From NCBI GenBank assembly GCA_029266945.1, contig JARIED010000027.1, forward strand, positions 1 to 37,326: a stretch of DNA of 37,326 nucleotides, read 5' to 3'. Source of the stretch: Slackia sp. (GTDB taxonomy: Bacteria > Actinomycetota > Coriobacteriia > Coriobacteriales > Eggerthellaceae). The notes under the pieces were generated by a model. That model was not told the DNA's origin, made no database searches, and saw only the letters and a program-made list of their open reading frames with translations. Shown here piece after piece: positions 25,315 through 32,399 of this stretch; positions within the stretch are counted from its first letter, which is position 1, and every line of letters starts with the position of its first letter. The position numbers and the translations under genes were made by a program.

Positions 25315-26553
25315 ATGCGCGAAACAGGCTACCGAGCCTTTCTTTCCACACGCCATGTTCCGAGCATCGTCGTCTCCATGGCCCTCGCCCGCCTTCCCAT
25401 GGGCGTGGTCACCTTGATCCTGGTCCTCTTCGTCAGCATGCACTACGGCGCCGCCGTCTCGGGCATCGCCACCGCCGCCTTCACGGCAGGCATGGCATGC
25501 TTCGGCCCGGTGTTCGGCCGCATGGTCGACAAAGGCCGCGGGCCCGCCGCCCTGCGCGCGCTGGGCATCGCCGAACTGGTTTCGGTTATCGAGCTGGTCG
25601 CCGCCGTCAAAGCGGGCGTCCACCCTGCCGCGGTGGCGGCATGCTCGTTCGCGGCGGGCGCGCTCACGCCCCCTATCGCCGGCGTGACCCGGTCGCTGTG
25701 GCCCGTGATGCTCGACATCGGCCTGGTATCGACCGCCTACAACTTCGAGGTGCTGGTAGTCGATCTGCTCTACGTGATGGGCCCGCTTCTGGCAAGCGTC
25801 TTCATCGCGTTCGGCGCGCCCGAATGGGGTCTGATCGCGGCCGCCGCAGGCTGCACGGCGGGTTCGCTCGCACTGGCGTCGCTCGAACCGGTGAAAAACC
25901 ATGCGCAGCGCAACAGGAAGCGCGCGCTGACCCGCAAGGAATCGGCCGCTCCGCTTCCCCGCCCCGCCCTGCTCACGCTGGCCGTGGCGCTGCTTCTGCT
26001 CGTGTGCCTGGGCAAGATGTGCTATTCGGGATGGATGGAGGCGCTCATTCCCTTGTTCTACTCCGACCAGGGAGCGGCCGTCCTGGGATCGGCCGCCATC
26101 TCGGCCTGGTCCGTGGGAGCGGCGGCGGGCGTGGTGCTCTTCAACCGCCTGCAGCCCTCGCCGCGCACCCTTGCCATACACAAGCAGCTGCCGGTGTTCG
26201 CCTCGGTGTTTTTCGCCGTGACGCTTCTGACGCCCGTGGCCGACGGCTTTTCCGCCATGTGCCTGGCCATGTTCGCCATCGGCATGGCGGGCGCGCCGTG
26301 CGACAACCTGTATTACCAAATCAGCGGCTCGCTCGCGCCGGAAGAACGCCAGGCCGAGATGTTCTCGTGGCTCAACACCGCCACGAGCGTCGGCGTTTCG
26401 GCGGGAGCCTTCTTCGCGGGACTCGTCGTCGAAGAAGCGGGCTTCCGTGCGGCGTTCTCGCTGCCAGCCCTGTGCTCGCTCGCCTCGTTCGTCCTGGCAG
26501 CGGCGTTGGCCGTGCGCATCGGGGCTATGAAGAAGGCGCACGGCCGCGCCTGA
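25315..26553 (+). CDS. Major facilitator superfamily transporter
   Basis: A 412-residue integral membrane protein with about 12 hydrophobic helices and a basic central loop (KNHAQRNRKRALTRKES) between the two halves. The A-motif-like GPVFGRMVDKGRG follows the second helix. The substrate is not recognisable; the overall look is of a sugar-efflux or drug-efflux type. The ATG at 25315 follows AGGAGGAACG. It follows the two-component system by 168 bases, so it might be a target of that system, but this is inference. A long imperfect stem-loop follows it. Confidence 0.85.
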   Translation: MRETGYRAFLSTRHVPSIVVSMALARLPMGVVTLILVLFVSMHYGAAVSGIATAAFTAGMACFGPVFGRMVDKGRGPAALRALGIAELVSVIELVAAVKAGVHPAAVAACSFAAGALTPPIAGVTRSLWPVMLDIGLVSTAYNFEVLVVDLLYVMGPLLASVFIAFGAPEWGLIAAAAGCTAGSLALASLEPVKNHAQRNRKRALTRKESAAPLPRPALLTLAVALLLLVCLGKMCYSGWMEALIPLFYSDQGAAVLGSAAISAWSVGAAAGVVLFNRLQPSPRTLAIHKQLPVFASVFFAVTLLTPVADGFSAMCLAMFAIGMAGAPCDNLYYQISGSLAPEERQAEMFSWLNTATSVGVSAGAFFAGLVVEEAGFRAAFSLPALCSLASFVLAAALAVRIGAMKKAHGRA

Positions 26554-26562
26554 AGACCTTTT

Positions 26563-26620
26563 CGATTCGCCGTGCCGAGAAGAAACGCATCCGGACGTTT
26601 CGTCTCGATGCGGCGAATCG
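26563..26620. repeat. Long interrupted stem-loop between MFS and GNAT genes
   Basis: CGATTCGCCG (26563-26572) pairs with CGGCGAATCG (26611-26620). Inside, GAGA pairs with TCTC and AAACG with CGTTT. It lies between two genes on the same strand and has no T-run; possibly a terminator or an RNA processing site. Confidence 0.5.
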
Positions 26621-26659
26621 CACGATTGCAACCGATACGATATACAAGGAGTACAACCC

Positions 26660-27223
26660 ATGCTTGAAGCAAAACACGTTTCCCTTTTCGGAGCCACGAC
26701 GCGCCGCGTCAAAAAGCTCTACGAGGCCGCCTTCCCCGTCGACCAGCGCATCCCCTTCTGGGCGCTCAGACTGCGCGCCGGCATGAACGGCATGGAAATC
26801 GTGTCCTATAGCGACGAGGAAACGTTCTGCGGCTTTTCATGCCAGGTGGTCACCGACGACATGGTCTACATCTATTATCTGGCCGTCGACCCCGAGCTGC
26901 GAGGCCGCGGCTACGGCGGACAGATCCTCGAGCTGCTGAAGCAGAGCCATCCCGACATGCCCGTGGCGCTGGACATCGAATCTCGCAAGCGCAACGCCGA
27001 CAACGCCAAGCAGCGCGAGGCGCGTCGAAAGTTCTATCTGAACAACGACTTCAAGCCGACCGGCTACGGCTTCAAGGACGGCGACCTGTTCGAAATCCTG
27101 ATCTGCGGCGAAAAGCCCGAAAACCCCGCACGCTACGCCATGGCGATCGACAGGCTCGCCTTCGGCCTGACTCATACCATGATCCGCCCCATGAGCGAAC
27201 TGAGGGAAGCGAAGAAGAACTAA
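26660..27223 (+). CDS. GNAT family N-acetyltransferase
   Basis: A 187-residue acetyl-CoA-dependent acyltransferase. The acetyl-CoA binding motif A is seen in YYLAVDPELRGRGYGGQILE (residues 74-93), followed by a basic helix KRNADNAKQREARRKFYLNN and the motif-B-like FKPTGYGF. The substrate cannot be predicted. ACAAGGAG precedes the ATG. A bidirectional terminator follows, shared with the convergent ABC permease gene. Confidence 0.88.
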   Translation: MLEAKHVSLFGATTRRVKKLYEAAFPVDQRIPFWALRLRAGMNGMEIVSYSDEETFCGFSCQVVTDDMVYIYYLAVDPELRGRGYGGQILELLKQSHPDMPVALDIESRKRNADNAKQREARRKFYLNNDFKPTGYGFKDGDLFEILICGEKPENPARYAMAIDRLAFGLTHTMIRPMSELREAKKN

Positions 27224-27252
27224 TCCCGCCGCATCGGGGCCCGAAAAACACG

Positions 27253-27285
27253 AAAGCGCTCCGCCGTCAGGCGAAGCGCTTTTTT
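27253..27285. terminator. Bidirectional terminator between GNAT and ABC permease genes
   Basis: AAAGCGCT (27253-27260) pairs with AGCGCTTT (27275-27282), with an inner GCC/GGC, followed by a T-run on the plus strand. On the minus strand the hairpin is followed by TTTCGTGTTTTT. Confidence 0.85.
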
Positions 27286-27330
27286 CATGCAATGGCAAAC
27301 AAATGAGGGCCCGCCGCAGGCGATGCAGGC

Positions 27331-28098
27331 CTACAAGCCCGAACGGGCACCGCGCGCCTTCCAGCGCGTAAGGCGGCGTTCGGCCAGATCGAACAGCTCG
27401 TAGAGCACCACACCCAGAAACGCCATGGCGATGATGCCCGCGAACATCTTCGGATACGCGAGCAGCGCCCATGCGTCCACGATGAAATACCCCAGGCCGG
27501 TCGAGCCCGCGAGGCTTTCGGCGAAGAACAGGATCGCTACCGCGGTGCCGCTCGAAATGCGCAGCGCGGTGAACAGCTCGGGCAGCGTGGCGGGTACGAT
27601 CACGTGGCGATAGACATCCCAGCGTCCGGCGCCCAGCGAGCGCATGGACATCACGCTTTCCTCGGGCACGCTCTGCGCGGCGTCGCGCACGGTGACGAGC
27701 ACCTGGAAGAAGACGGTCAGCGCGATCAAAACGATTTTCGGCGCGTCGGCCAGGCCCATGAGCACCACCAGCACAGGCAGCAGCACCACCTTCGGCAGCG
27801 GGTAGAGAAAATACAGCACTGGGGCGAACACCGCGTCGACGCGCGGAGAACGCCCGCACATCAGACCCAGCGGAATGGCAAGCACGGTTCCGATCGCCAT
27901 GGCCGCGACCACGCGGTACAGGCTCACGAGAAGCGCAGGCCACAGGTCGGAGAAATACGTTCCCACCATGGGAATGGCCTCGAAGGGCCCGGGGAGCACG
28001 GGATTGCCCACGGCGACAGCCGTCAGCTGCCAGCCCGCCAGAATGAGCACGATCGCGAACAGGTATCCCCCGATCTTGCGGACAAGGCCGTTACGCAT
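27331..28098 (-). CDS. ABC transporter permease (SsuC/TauC type)
   Basis: A 255-residue inner-membrane permease of the binding-protein-dependent type. It has about six helices, and the EAA-loop-like LGAGRWDVYRHVIVPATLPE interacts with the ATPase. Family members import sulfonates, taurine, nitrate, thiamine precursors or similar compounds. Its ATG lies within ATGCGTAA and overlaps the stop of the ATPase gene by 8 bases. No substrate-binding protein gene is adjacent: downstream is the convergent GNAT gene. Confidence 0.92.
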   Translation of the reverse strand: MRNGLVRKIGGYLFAIVLILAGWQLTAVAVGNPVLPGPFEAIPMVGTYFSDLWPALLVSLYRVVAAMAIGTVLAIPLGLMCGRSPRVDAVFAPVLYFLYPLPKVVLLPVLVVLMGLADAPKIVLIALTVFFQVLVTVRDAAQSVPEESVMSMRSLGAGRWDVYRHVIVPATLPELFTALRISSGTAVAILFFAESLAGSTGLGYFIVDAWALLAYPKMFAGIIAMAFLGVVLYELFDLAERRLTRWKARGARSGL

Positions 28099-28927
28099 GG
28101 CGCATCCCTCCCTTCGCTTCGCCCGCATCGCCCGGCGCCGGCAACGTCTCGACGCGCAGCGCGTCGCGCAGCAGGCGGCATCGATCGAAGAACAGCGGCG
28201 TGTCGCGCCAGTCGTCGGCGAGCATCTCGGCGTTGTCGACCACCTTCGCCACCCTGCCAGGGCGCGGCGTCATCACGACGATGCGCTGGCCCAGAAAGAC
28301 GGCTTCCTCGATCGAATGCGTCACGAGCACCTGGGCATAGCCCGCGTCGCGCCAGCAGCGCTTCAGCATGTTCTGCATCTCCTCGCGCAAAAGCGCGTCG
28401 AGCGCCGAAAGCGGCTCGTCCATCAGCAGCAAATCGATGTCGCACGCCAGGGCGCGGGCCATGGCCAGGCGCTGGCGCATGCCGCCCGATAACTCGGACG
28501 GATACGCTTTGGCGAACTCGTCGAGCCCTACCTGGCGCAACGCCGCGTGAGCGCGCTCCATGCGCTCCTTCTTGGGCATCTTGCGCACCTGCAGGCCGAG
28601 CGCGGCGTTCTGCTCGACCGTCTTCCACGGCATCAGGCCGAAATCCTGCAGGATGAGGGCCGTTTCGAGACGCGGACCGGCGAGGGGGGCGCCGTCGACG
28701 AGCACCTCGCCCTCGGTCGGGCGCTGCAGGCCGCACGCCGCCAGAAGGCTCGTCGACTTGCCGCAGCCCGACGGGCCCAGCACCGCGACCGATTCGCCCG
28801 GCGCGACCGCAAGGTCCACGCGGTCGAGCGCCAGCGTTTCGCCGCGCGTTCCGCCATAGCGCTGGCGCACCGCACGCAGCTCGAGCTTCGGCACGCAGGC
28901 TGAGTCGGAAGCGTCCTGCTTACGCAT
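28091..28927 (-). CDS. ABC transporter ATP-binding protein (SsuB/TauB type)
   Basis: A 278-residue ATPase. Walker A is GPSGCGKST (about 50-58), Q-loop LILQDFGLMPWKTV, signature LSGGMRQRLAMARAL, Walker B LLLMDEPLSALD and switch His VTHSIEEAVFLG. The Q-loop and signature are typical of nitrate/sulfonate/taurine importers. The start ATGCGTAA overlaps the MATE stop by 8 bases. The permease gene overlaps in the same way at the other end. The substrate is unknown because the binding protein is missing here. Confidence 0.92.
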   Translation of the reverse strand: MRKQDASDSACVPKLELRAVRQRYGGTRGETLALDRVDLAVAPGESVAVLGPSGCGKSTSLLAACGLQRPTEGEVLVDGAPLAGPRLETALILQDFGLMPWKTVEQNAALGLQVRKMPKKERMERAHAALRQVGLDEFAKAYPSELSGGMRQRLAMARALACDIDLLLMDEPLSALDALLREEMQNMLKRCWRDAGYAQVLVTHSIEEAVFLGQRIVVMTPRPGRVAKVVDNAEMLADDWRDTPLFFDRCRLLRDALRVETLPAPGDAGEAKGGMRHA

Positions 28928-30470
28928 GCGCCTTCGCCCCCTTCGCAGCCGAAGCGGCCTTCACCTCGGCTGCGCGGCCGTTGAGCGAGCGCACCTCCAT
29001 GCCCACGAAAATCAACACGGTGAACACGGCCAGGAAGTCGGCCAGAGGCACCGCGAAATACACGGCATCGAGCGAGTCGAGCATCGGGGCGATCAACGGC
29101 AGCATTTCGGGCAGGACGAACAGCAGCGGCAGCAAGAATAGGATCTGACGCGTAAGCGAAAGGATGATGCTTTTCGCCGGCTGACCCGTGGCCTGGAAGT
29201 AGTTGGCACCCACGATTTGGAAGCCGATCAGCGGCAGGAAGATCAGGTCGACGCGCAGCGCGAAGGCGGTGAAGTCGACGAGCGTCTGCTCTTTGATGCC
29301 GAAAAAGCCCACGATCTGCGGCGCGAACACCATGATGGCCACCCACATGAACGTGCCCATGACGGTGGCGCCCACCGAGCCCACCTTAAGCGTGGTCTTC
29401 ACGCGGTCCCAGAGCTTGGCGCCGTAGTTGAAGCCGAGAAGCGGCTGGATGGCAACCGAAACGCCGATAAGCGGCAGGATCACGAACATGCCGATACGCT
29501 GCACCACGCCGACGGACGCCAGGGCGTTATCGGCGCCGATCGGATCGAGCGAGCCGTACTTCACCAGCATGAAGTTGATGAAGAAGTTCACCACGGCGCC
29601 CGCGGCCTGCACGGCGAACGACGCCGCGCCCAGCGACAGGATGCCGCGGGCAAGCTTGGCCTTGATCGGGAAATAGCGGCGGCGCAGACGCAGCGGGACG
29701 CCCGACGTCTTGGTAAAGTACCAGACGACCGTCGCGCAGCTGATGGCCTGGCCGCACACCGTGGCCCAGGCGCTGCCGGCGACGCCCCAGCCCCACCACA
29801 GAACGAAGACGGCGTTGAATACCGTGCAGCCGATGGCGCCGATCAGCATGGTGACCAGCGCGCGGTTCGGAGCGCCCGCCGTGCGGATGAAGTTGTTCAA
29901 GCCCATGCCGACGATCTGGAAGACGCAACCCAGGCTGATGATCTGGATGAATTCGCGCGCGTAGGGACGCACGGAGTCGGTCGCCGACGACAGCGAAAGC
30001 ACCGGCTCGACGACAAACGGGATATGGGCCAGCGCGGCCAGCGCGACGCTGACCAGCACGGCCATCATGGCCGTATTGCCCAGGATATGCTCGGCCTCTT
30101 CGTGCTTGCCCTCGCCGAGGCGCAAGGCGCACAACGCGTTGCCGCCCGCGCCGATCAGCATGGCGAGCGCCAGGAAAATCGTCATGGTAGGAGAAGCGAC
30201 CGTGATGGCGGACAGGCCGATTTCTCCCGCGCCATGGCCCAGAAAGACCGAGTCGATCAGATTGTAGGCTCCGTTGACCACCATGCCCAGAATGGCGGGA
30301 ATGGCGAATTCCACGGCAAGTTTAGGAATGCTCGCCGTGCCCATCCTACTCACGCGATCGGACATCGCGTTCGCCCCGTCCTGCTGCGAGGCATGACGCG
30401 CCGACGCGCCCGAGGAGGATTCGTTTCCCCCATCGGGCGCGTCACAAGTTTCTTCGATTTCTTGTTTCAT
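28920..30470 (-). CDS. MATE family multidrug/sodium antiporter
   Basis: A 516-residue, about 12-helix efflux protein of the MATE family. It shows PAILGMVVNGAYNLIDSVFLG, IGAGGNALCALRLGEGK, GAPNRALVTMLIGAIG and LGFNYGAKLWDRV. The first 40 residues are hydrophilic, rich in Ser, Gly and Ala, and lie before the first helix; an internal ATG at residue 36 (MSDRV) is an alternative start. AAAAGGCGG precedes the ATG at 30470. It is joined to the ABC ATPase gene by an 8-base overlap. A palindromic element lies 32 bases upstream. Confidence 0.92.
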   Translation of the reverse strand: MKQEIEETCDAPDGGNESSSGASARHASQQDGANAMSDRVSRMGTASIPKLAVEFAIPAILGMVVNGAYNLIDSVFLGHGAGEIGLSAITVASPTMTIFLALAMLIGAGGNALCALRLGEGKHEEAEHILGNTAMMAVLVSVALAALAHIPFVVEPVLSLSSATDSVRPYAREFIQIISLGCVFQIVGMGLNNFIRTAGAPNRALVTMLIGAIGCTVFNAVFVLWWGWGVAGSAWATVCGQAISCATVVWYFTKTSGVPLRLRRRYFPIKAKLARGILSLGAASFAVQAAGAVVNFFINFMLVKYGSLDPIGADNALASVGVVQRIGMFVILPLIGVSVAIQPLLGFNYGAKLWDRVKTTLKVGSVGATVMGTFMWVAIMVFAPQIVGFFGIKEQTLVDFTAFALRVDLIFLPLIGFQIVGANYFQATGQPAKSIILSLTRQILFLLPLLFVLPEMLPLIAPMLDSLDAVYFAVPLADFLAVFTVLIFVGMEVRSLNGRAAEVKAASAAKGAKAHA

Positions 30471-30501
30471 ATGCTCAGACCGCCTTTTCGCCTTGGTTCA
30501 T

Positions 30502-30530
30502 TCGACGCAAACAATTTATTGTAACGTCGA
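30502..30530 (-). promoter_or_regulatory. Operator-like palindrome upstream of the MATE gene
   Basis: TCGACG (30502-30507) and CGTCGA (30525-30530) flank ACAAT-TT-ATTGT (30511-30522), in a short AT-rich spacer between birA and the MATE start. On the minus strand a possible -10, TACAAT, overlaps it. A dyad of this size fits a TetR or MarR-type repressor site; no such regulator is nearby. Confidence 0.45.
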
Positions 30531-30547
30531 GGCGAGGCGACGCGCAT

Positions 30548-31102
30548 CTATTCGAGCGAGCCCTCCATAACAACCGCAAAGGATGCCAGCAGGTGCTCCA
30601 GCAGGTCGTCCAAGGCGCGCACCGAAGGCGCGATGTAATCGGAGGCGATGTCGCATACGTAGGCGGGCTCGTTACGGCCGTCGGTCACGATTGGGCGCGC
30701 GGAATGGAACACGTTCACGCCCACGCCCACCACGATCGCGCCATTGCGCGATTCCAACGAGATGCCGCAGAGCTTGCCTTCGTCGCACACCACGTCGTTG
30801 GGTGCCTTCACGCGAATGACGTCGGAGCCCACGCCGCACTCTTCGCGCAGCACCGCGGCCAAGGCCTCGGCCAAGGCCCTGCTGTACGCGGGCCAGGTGC
30901 GCTCCGGCGTGCCGGGTCGCATGAGCACCGAGAAGTACAGGCCACCTTCGGGACTCATCCATACGCGACCCCACTGGCCGCGGCCCGCACGCTGGCAGCG
31001 GGCCACCACCACGGTGCCGGCGGGAGCGCCCTTGGCGGCAAGCTCCCACACATCGTCGTTAGTCGAACCCGTGATGTCTTTCATGGTGATGTTAAATCGC
31101 AT
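30548..31102 (-). CDS. birA: Biotin--[acetyl-CoA-carboxylase] ligase, catalytic core only
   Basis: A 184-residue biotin protein ligase that attaches biotin to carboxylase carrier domains. The catalytic core has GSTNDDVWELA, AGRGQWGRVWMSP (the GRGRxGRxW biotin loop), GGLYFSVLMRP and VKAPNDVVCDEGKLCGI. The usual KWPND reads KAPND. There is no N-terminal DNA-binding domain, so it is not a repressor, and the C-terminal SH3-like domain appears shortened or absent. The ATG at 31102 overlaps the end of the folP-folK gene by 11 bases; a later ATG is possible. Last gene of the hpt-ftsH-folPK-birA run. Confidence 0.88.
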   Translation of the reverse strand: MRFNITMKDITGSTNDDVWELAAKGAPAGTVVVARCQRAGRGQWGRVWMSPEGGLYFSVLMRPGTPERTWPAYSRALAEALAAVLREECGVGSDVIRVKAPNDVVCDEGKLCGISLESRNGAIVVGVGVNVFHSARPIVTDGRNEPAYVCDIASDYIAPSVRALDDLLEHLLASFAVVMEGSLE

Positions 31103-32399
31103 GGGCCTCACCATAGACAGCCTTGTCAAGCGTCACGGGCGTGCCGTCGGCAAGCACGTGATTCGGCAGAAGCTCGAGAAGCGGCTTCACGACGAAGTCG
31201 CGCTCCGTCGCGCGCGGATGTGGCAGTGTCAGCTCGTCGCTTTCGCCCACGTACATCTGGTAGTCGACGATATCCAGGTCGAGCGTGCGCGGACCGTTCT
31301 CGATCTCGCGGACGCGGCCGAGGCTGTTCTCAATCGCGTGCAGGTAGCGCAGAAGCTCCTTAGGCGGCACGCCCGTGCGGACCAGAAGCACCGCGTTGAC
31401 GAAGGTGTTCTGGTCCTCGTAGTAGGCGGGCTCGCTTTCGTAGAAGCTCGAGATATCGATGATCTGCGTGTCAGGGATGGAGCACAGGCCCGTGATCGCC
31501 TGCTGCAGGTTGGCGATCTTGCCCTCGGTCTCTTCGCCCGGGTTCGCCACAAGCGCGACATTGGAACCGAGCGCGATCAGCACGTACGGACGCAGGTCGG
31601 AAAGCGCCTTCACGGTGGCCTCCACGTTGTGGGCACGTACCACCGAAGCGCCGAGCTCGCAGGCCATAAGGGCCTCGGTCGCCGACGCCTCGTCGCGCTG
31701 CAAGGCCTCGGGGATGCCGTAGGCCTCGCCGATGTAGCGCTTGCGCGACACGGCGCACATGGTGGGATAGCCCAGACGCGAGAACTCGTGGAAGTTCCTC
31801 ATGAGCACCATGGTCTGCGACGGGGTCTTGCCGAAGCCCGGGCCCGGGTCGACGCAGATGCGCTCGGACGCCACGCCGGCGGCCTCGAGCATGGCCGCCT
31901 GGCCGGCGAGGTAATCGCGCACCTCGGCCACCACGTCGTCATAGACCGGGTTGTCCTGCATGGTGGCGGGCTCGCCCTTCATGTGCATGACCACGCAGCC
32001 GACGTCGCACGAGGCGGCCGCCTCCACCATGGCGGGATCGCGAAAGCCCGATACGTCGTTGATGATCGCCGCGCCGGCTTCGACGCATGCGCGGGCCACT
32101 TCGGCGTGACGCGTGTCGATGCTCACGCAGATGCCGTCGGCGGCAAGCGCGCGCACGACCTCGACGGTGCGCGCCAGTTCCTCTTCGATCGACACAGCGG
32201 CGGCGCCGGGGCGGGTGGATTCGCCGCCCACGTCGATGATTTGGGCGCCAGCGTCCACCATGGCGCGGGCATGGGCCAAAGCGGCCTCGTATCCGTTGTG
32301 CATTCCTCCGTCGGAGAAAGAATCGGGCGTAACGTTAAGGACGCCCATAACAACGGGCATCCTCGAATCGAAACGGTATGAAGAGCAGTTCCACATCAT
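31092..32399 (-). CDS. folPK: Dihydropteroate synthase fused to HPPK
   Basis: A 435-residue fusion for two steps of folate synthesis. Residues 1 to about 265 are dihydropteroate synthase: VMGVLNVTPDSFSDGG, DVGGESTRPGA, SIDTRHAEVA, NDVSG and DPGPGFGKT. From about 270 is HPPK, which pyrophosphorylates 6-hydroxymethyl-dihydropterin: YVLIALGSNVA, FYESEPAYYEDQNTFVNAVL, LGRVREIENGPRTLDLDIV and LPHPRATERDFV. The order along the chain is the reverse of the reaction order. No folB (dihydroneopterin aldolase) lies between, as it often does. The ATG follows the ftsH stop directly (TAA-ATG), with GAAAGGAAGGG as ribosome site; a second ATG follows immediately. Confidence 0.95.
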   Translation of the reverse strand: MMWNCSSYRFDSRMPVVMGVLNVTPDSFSDGGMHNGYEAALAHARAMVDAGAQIIDVGGESTRPGAAAVSIEEELARTVEVVRALAADGICVSIDTRHAEVARACVEAGAAIINDVSGFRDPAMVEAAASCDVGCVVMHMKGEPATMQDNPVYDDVVAEVRDYLAGQAAMLEAAGVASERICVDPGPGFGKTPSQTMVLMRNFHEFSRLGYPTMCAVSRKRYIGEAYGIPEALQRDEASATEALMACELGASVVRAHNVEATVKALSDLRPYVLIALGSNVALVANPGEETEGKIANLQQAITGLCSIPDTQIIDISSFYESEPAYYEDQNTFVNAVLLVRTGVPPKELLRYLHAIENSLGRVREIENGPRTLDLDIVDYQMYVGESDELTLPHPRATERDFVVKPLLELLPNHVLADGTPVTLDKAVYGEAHAI

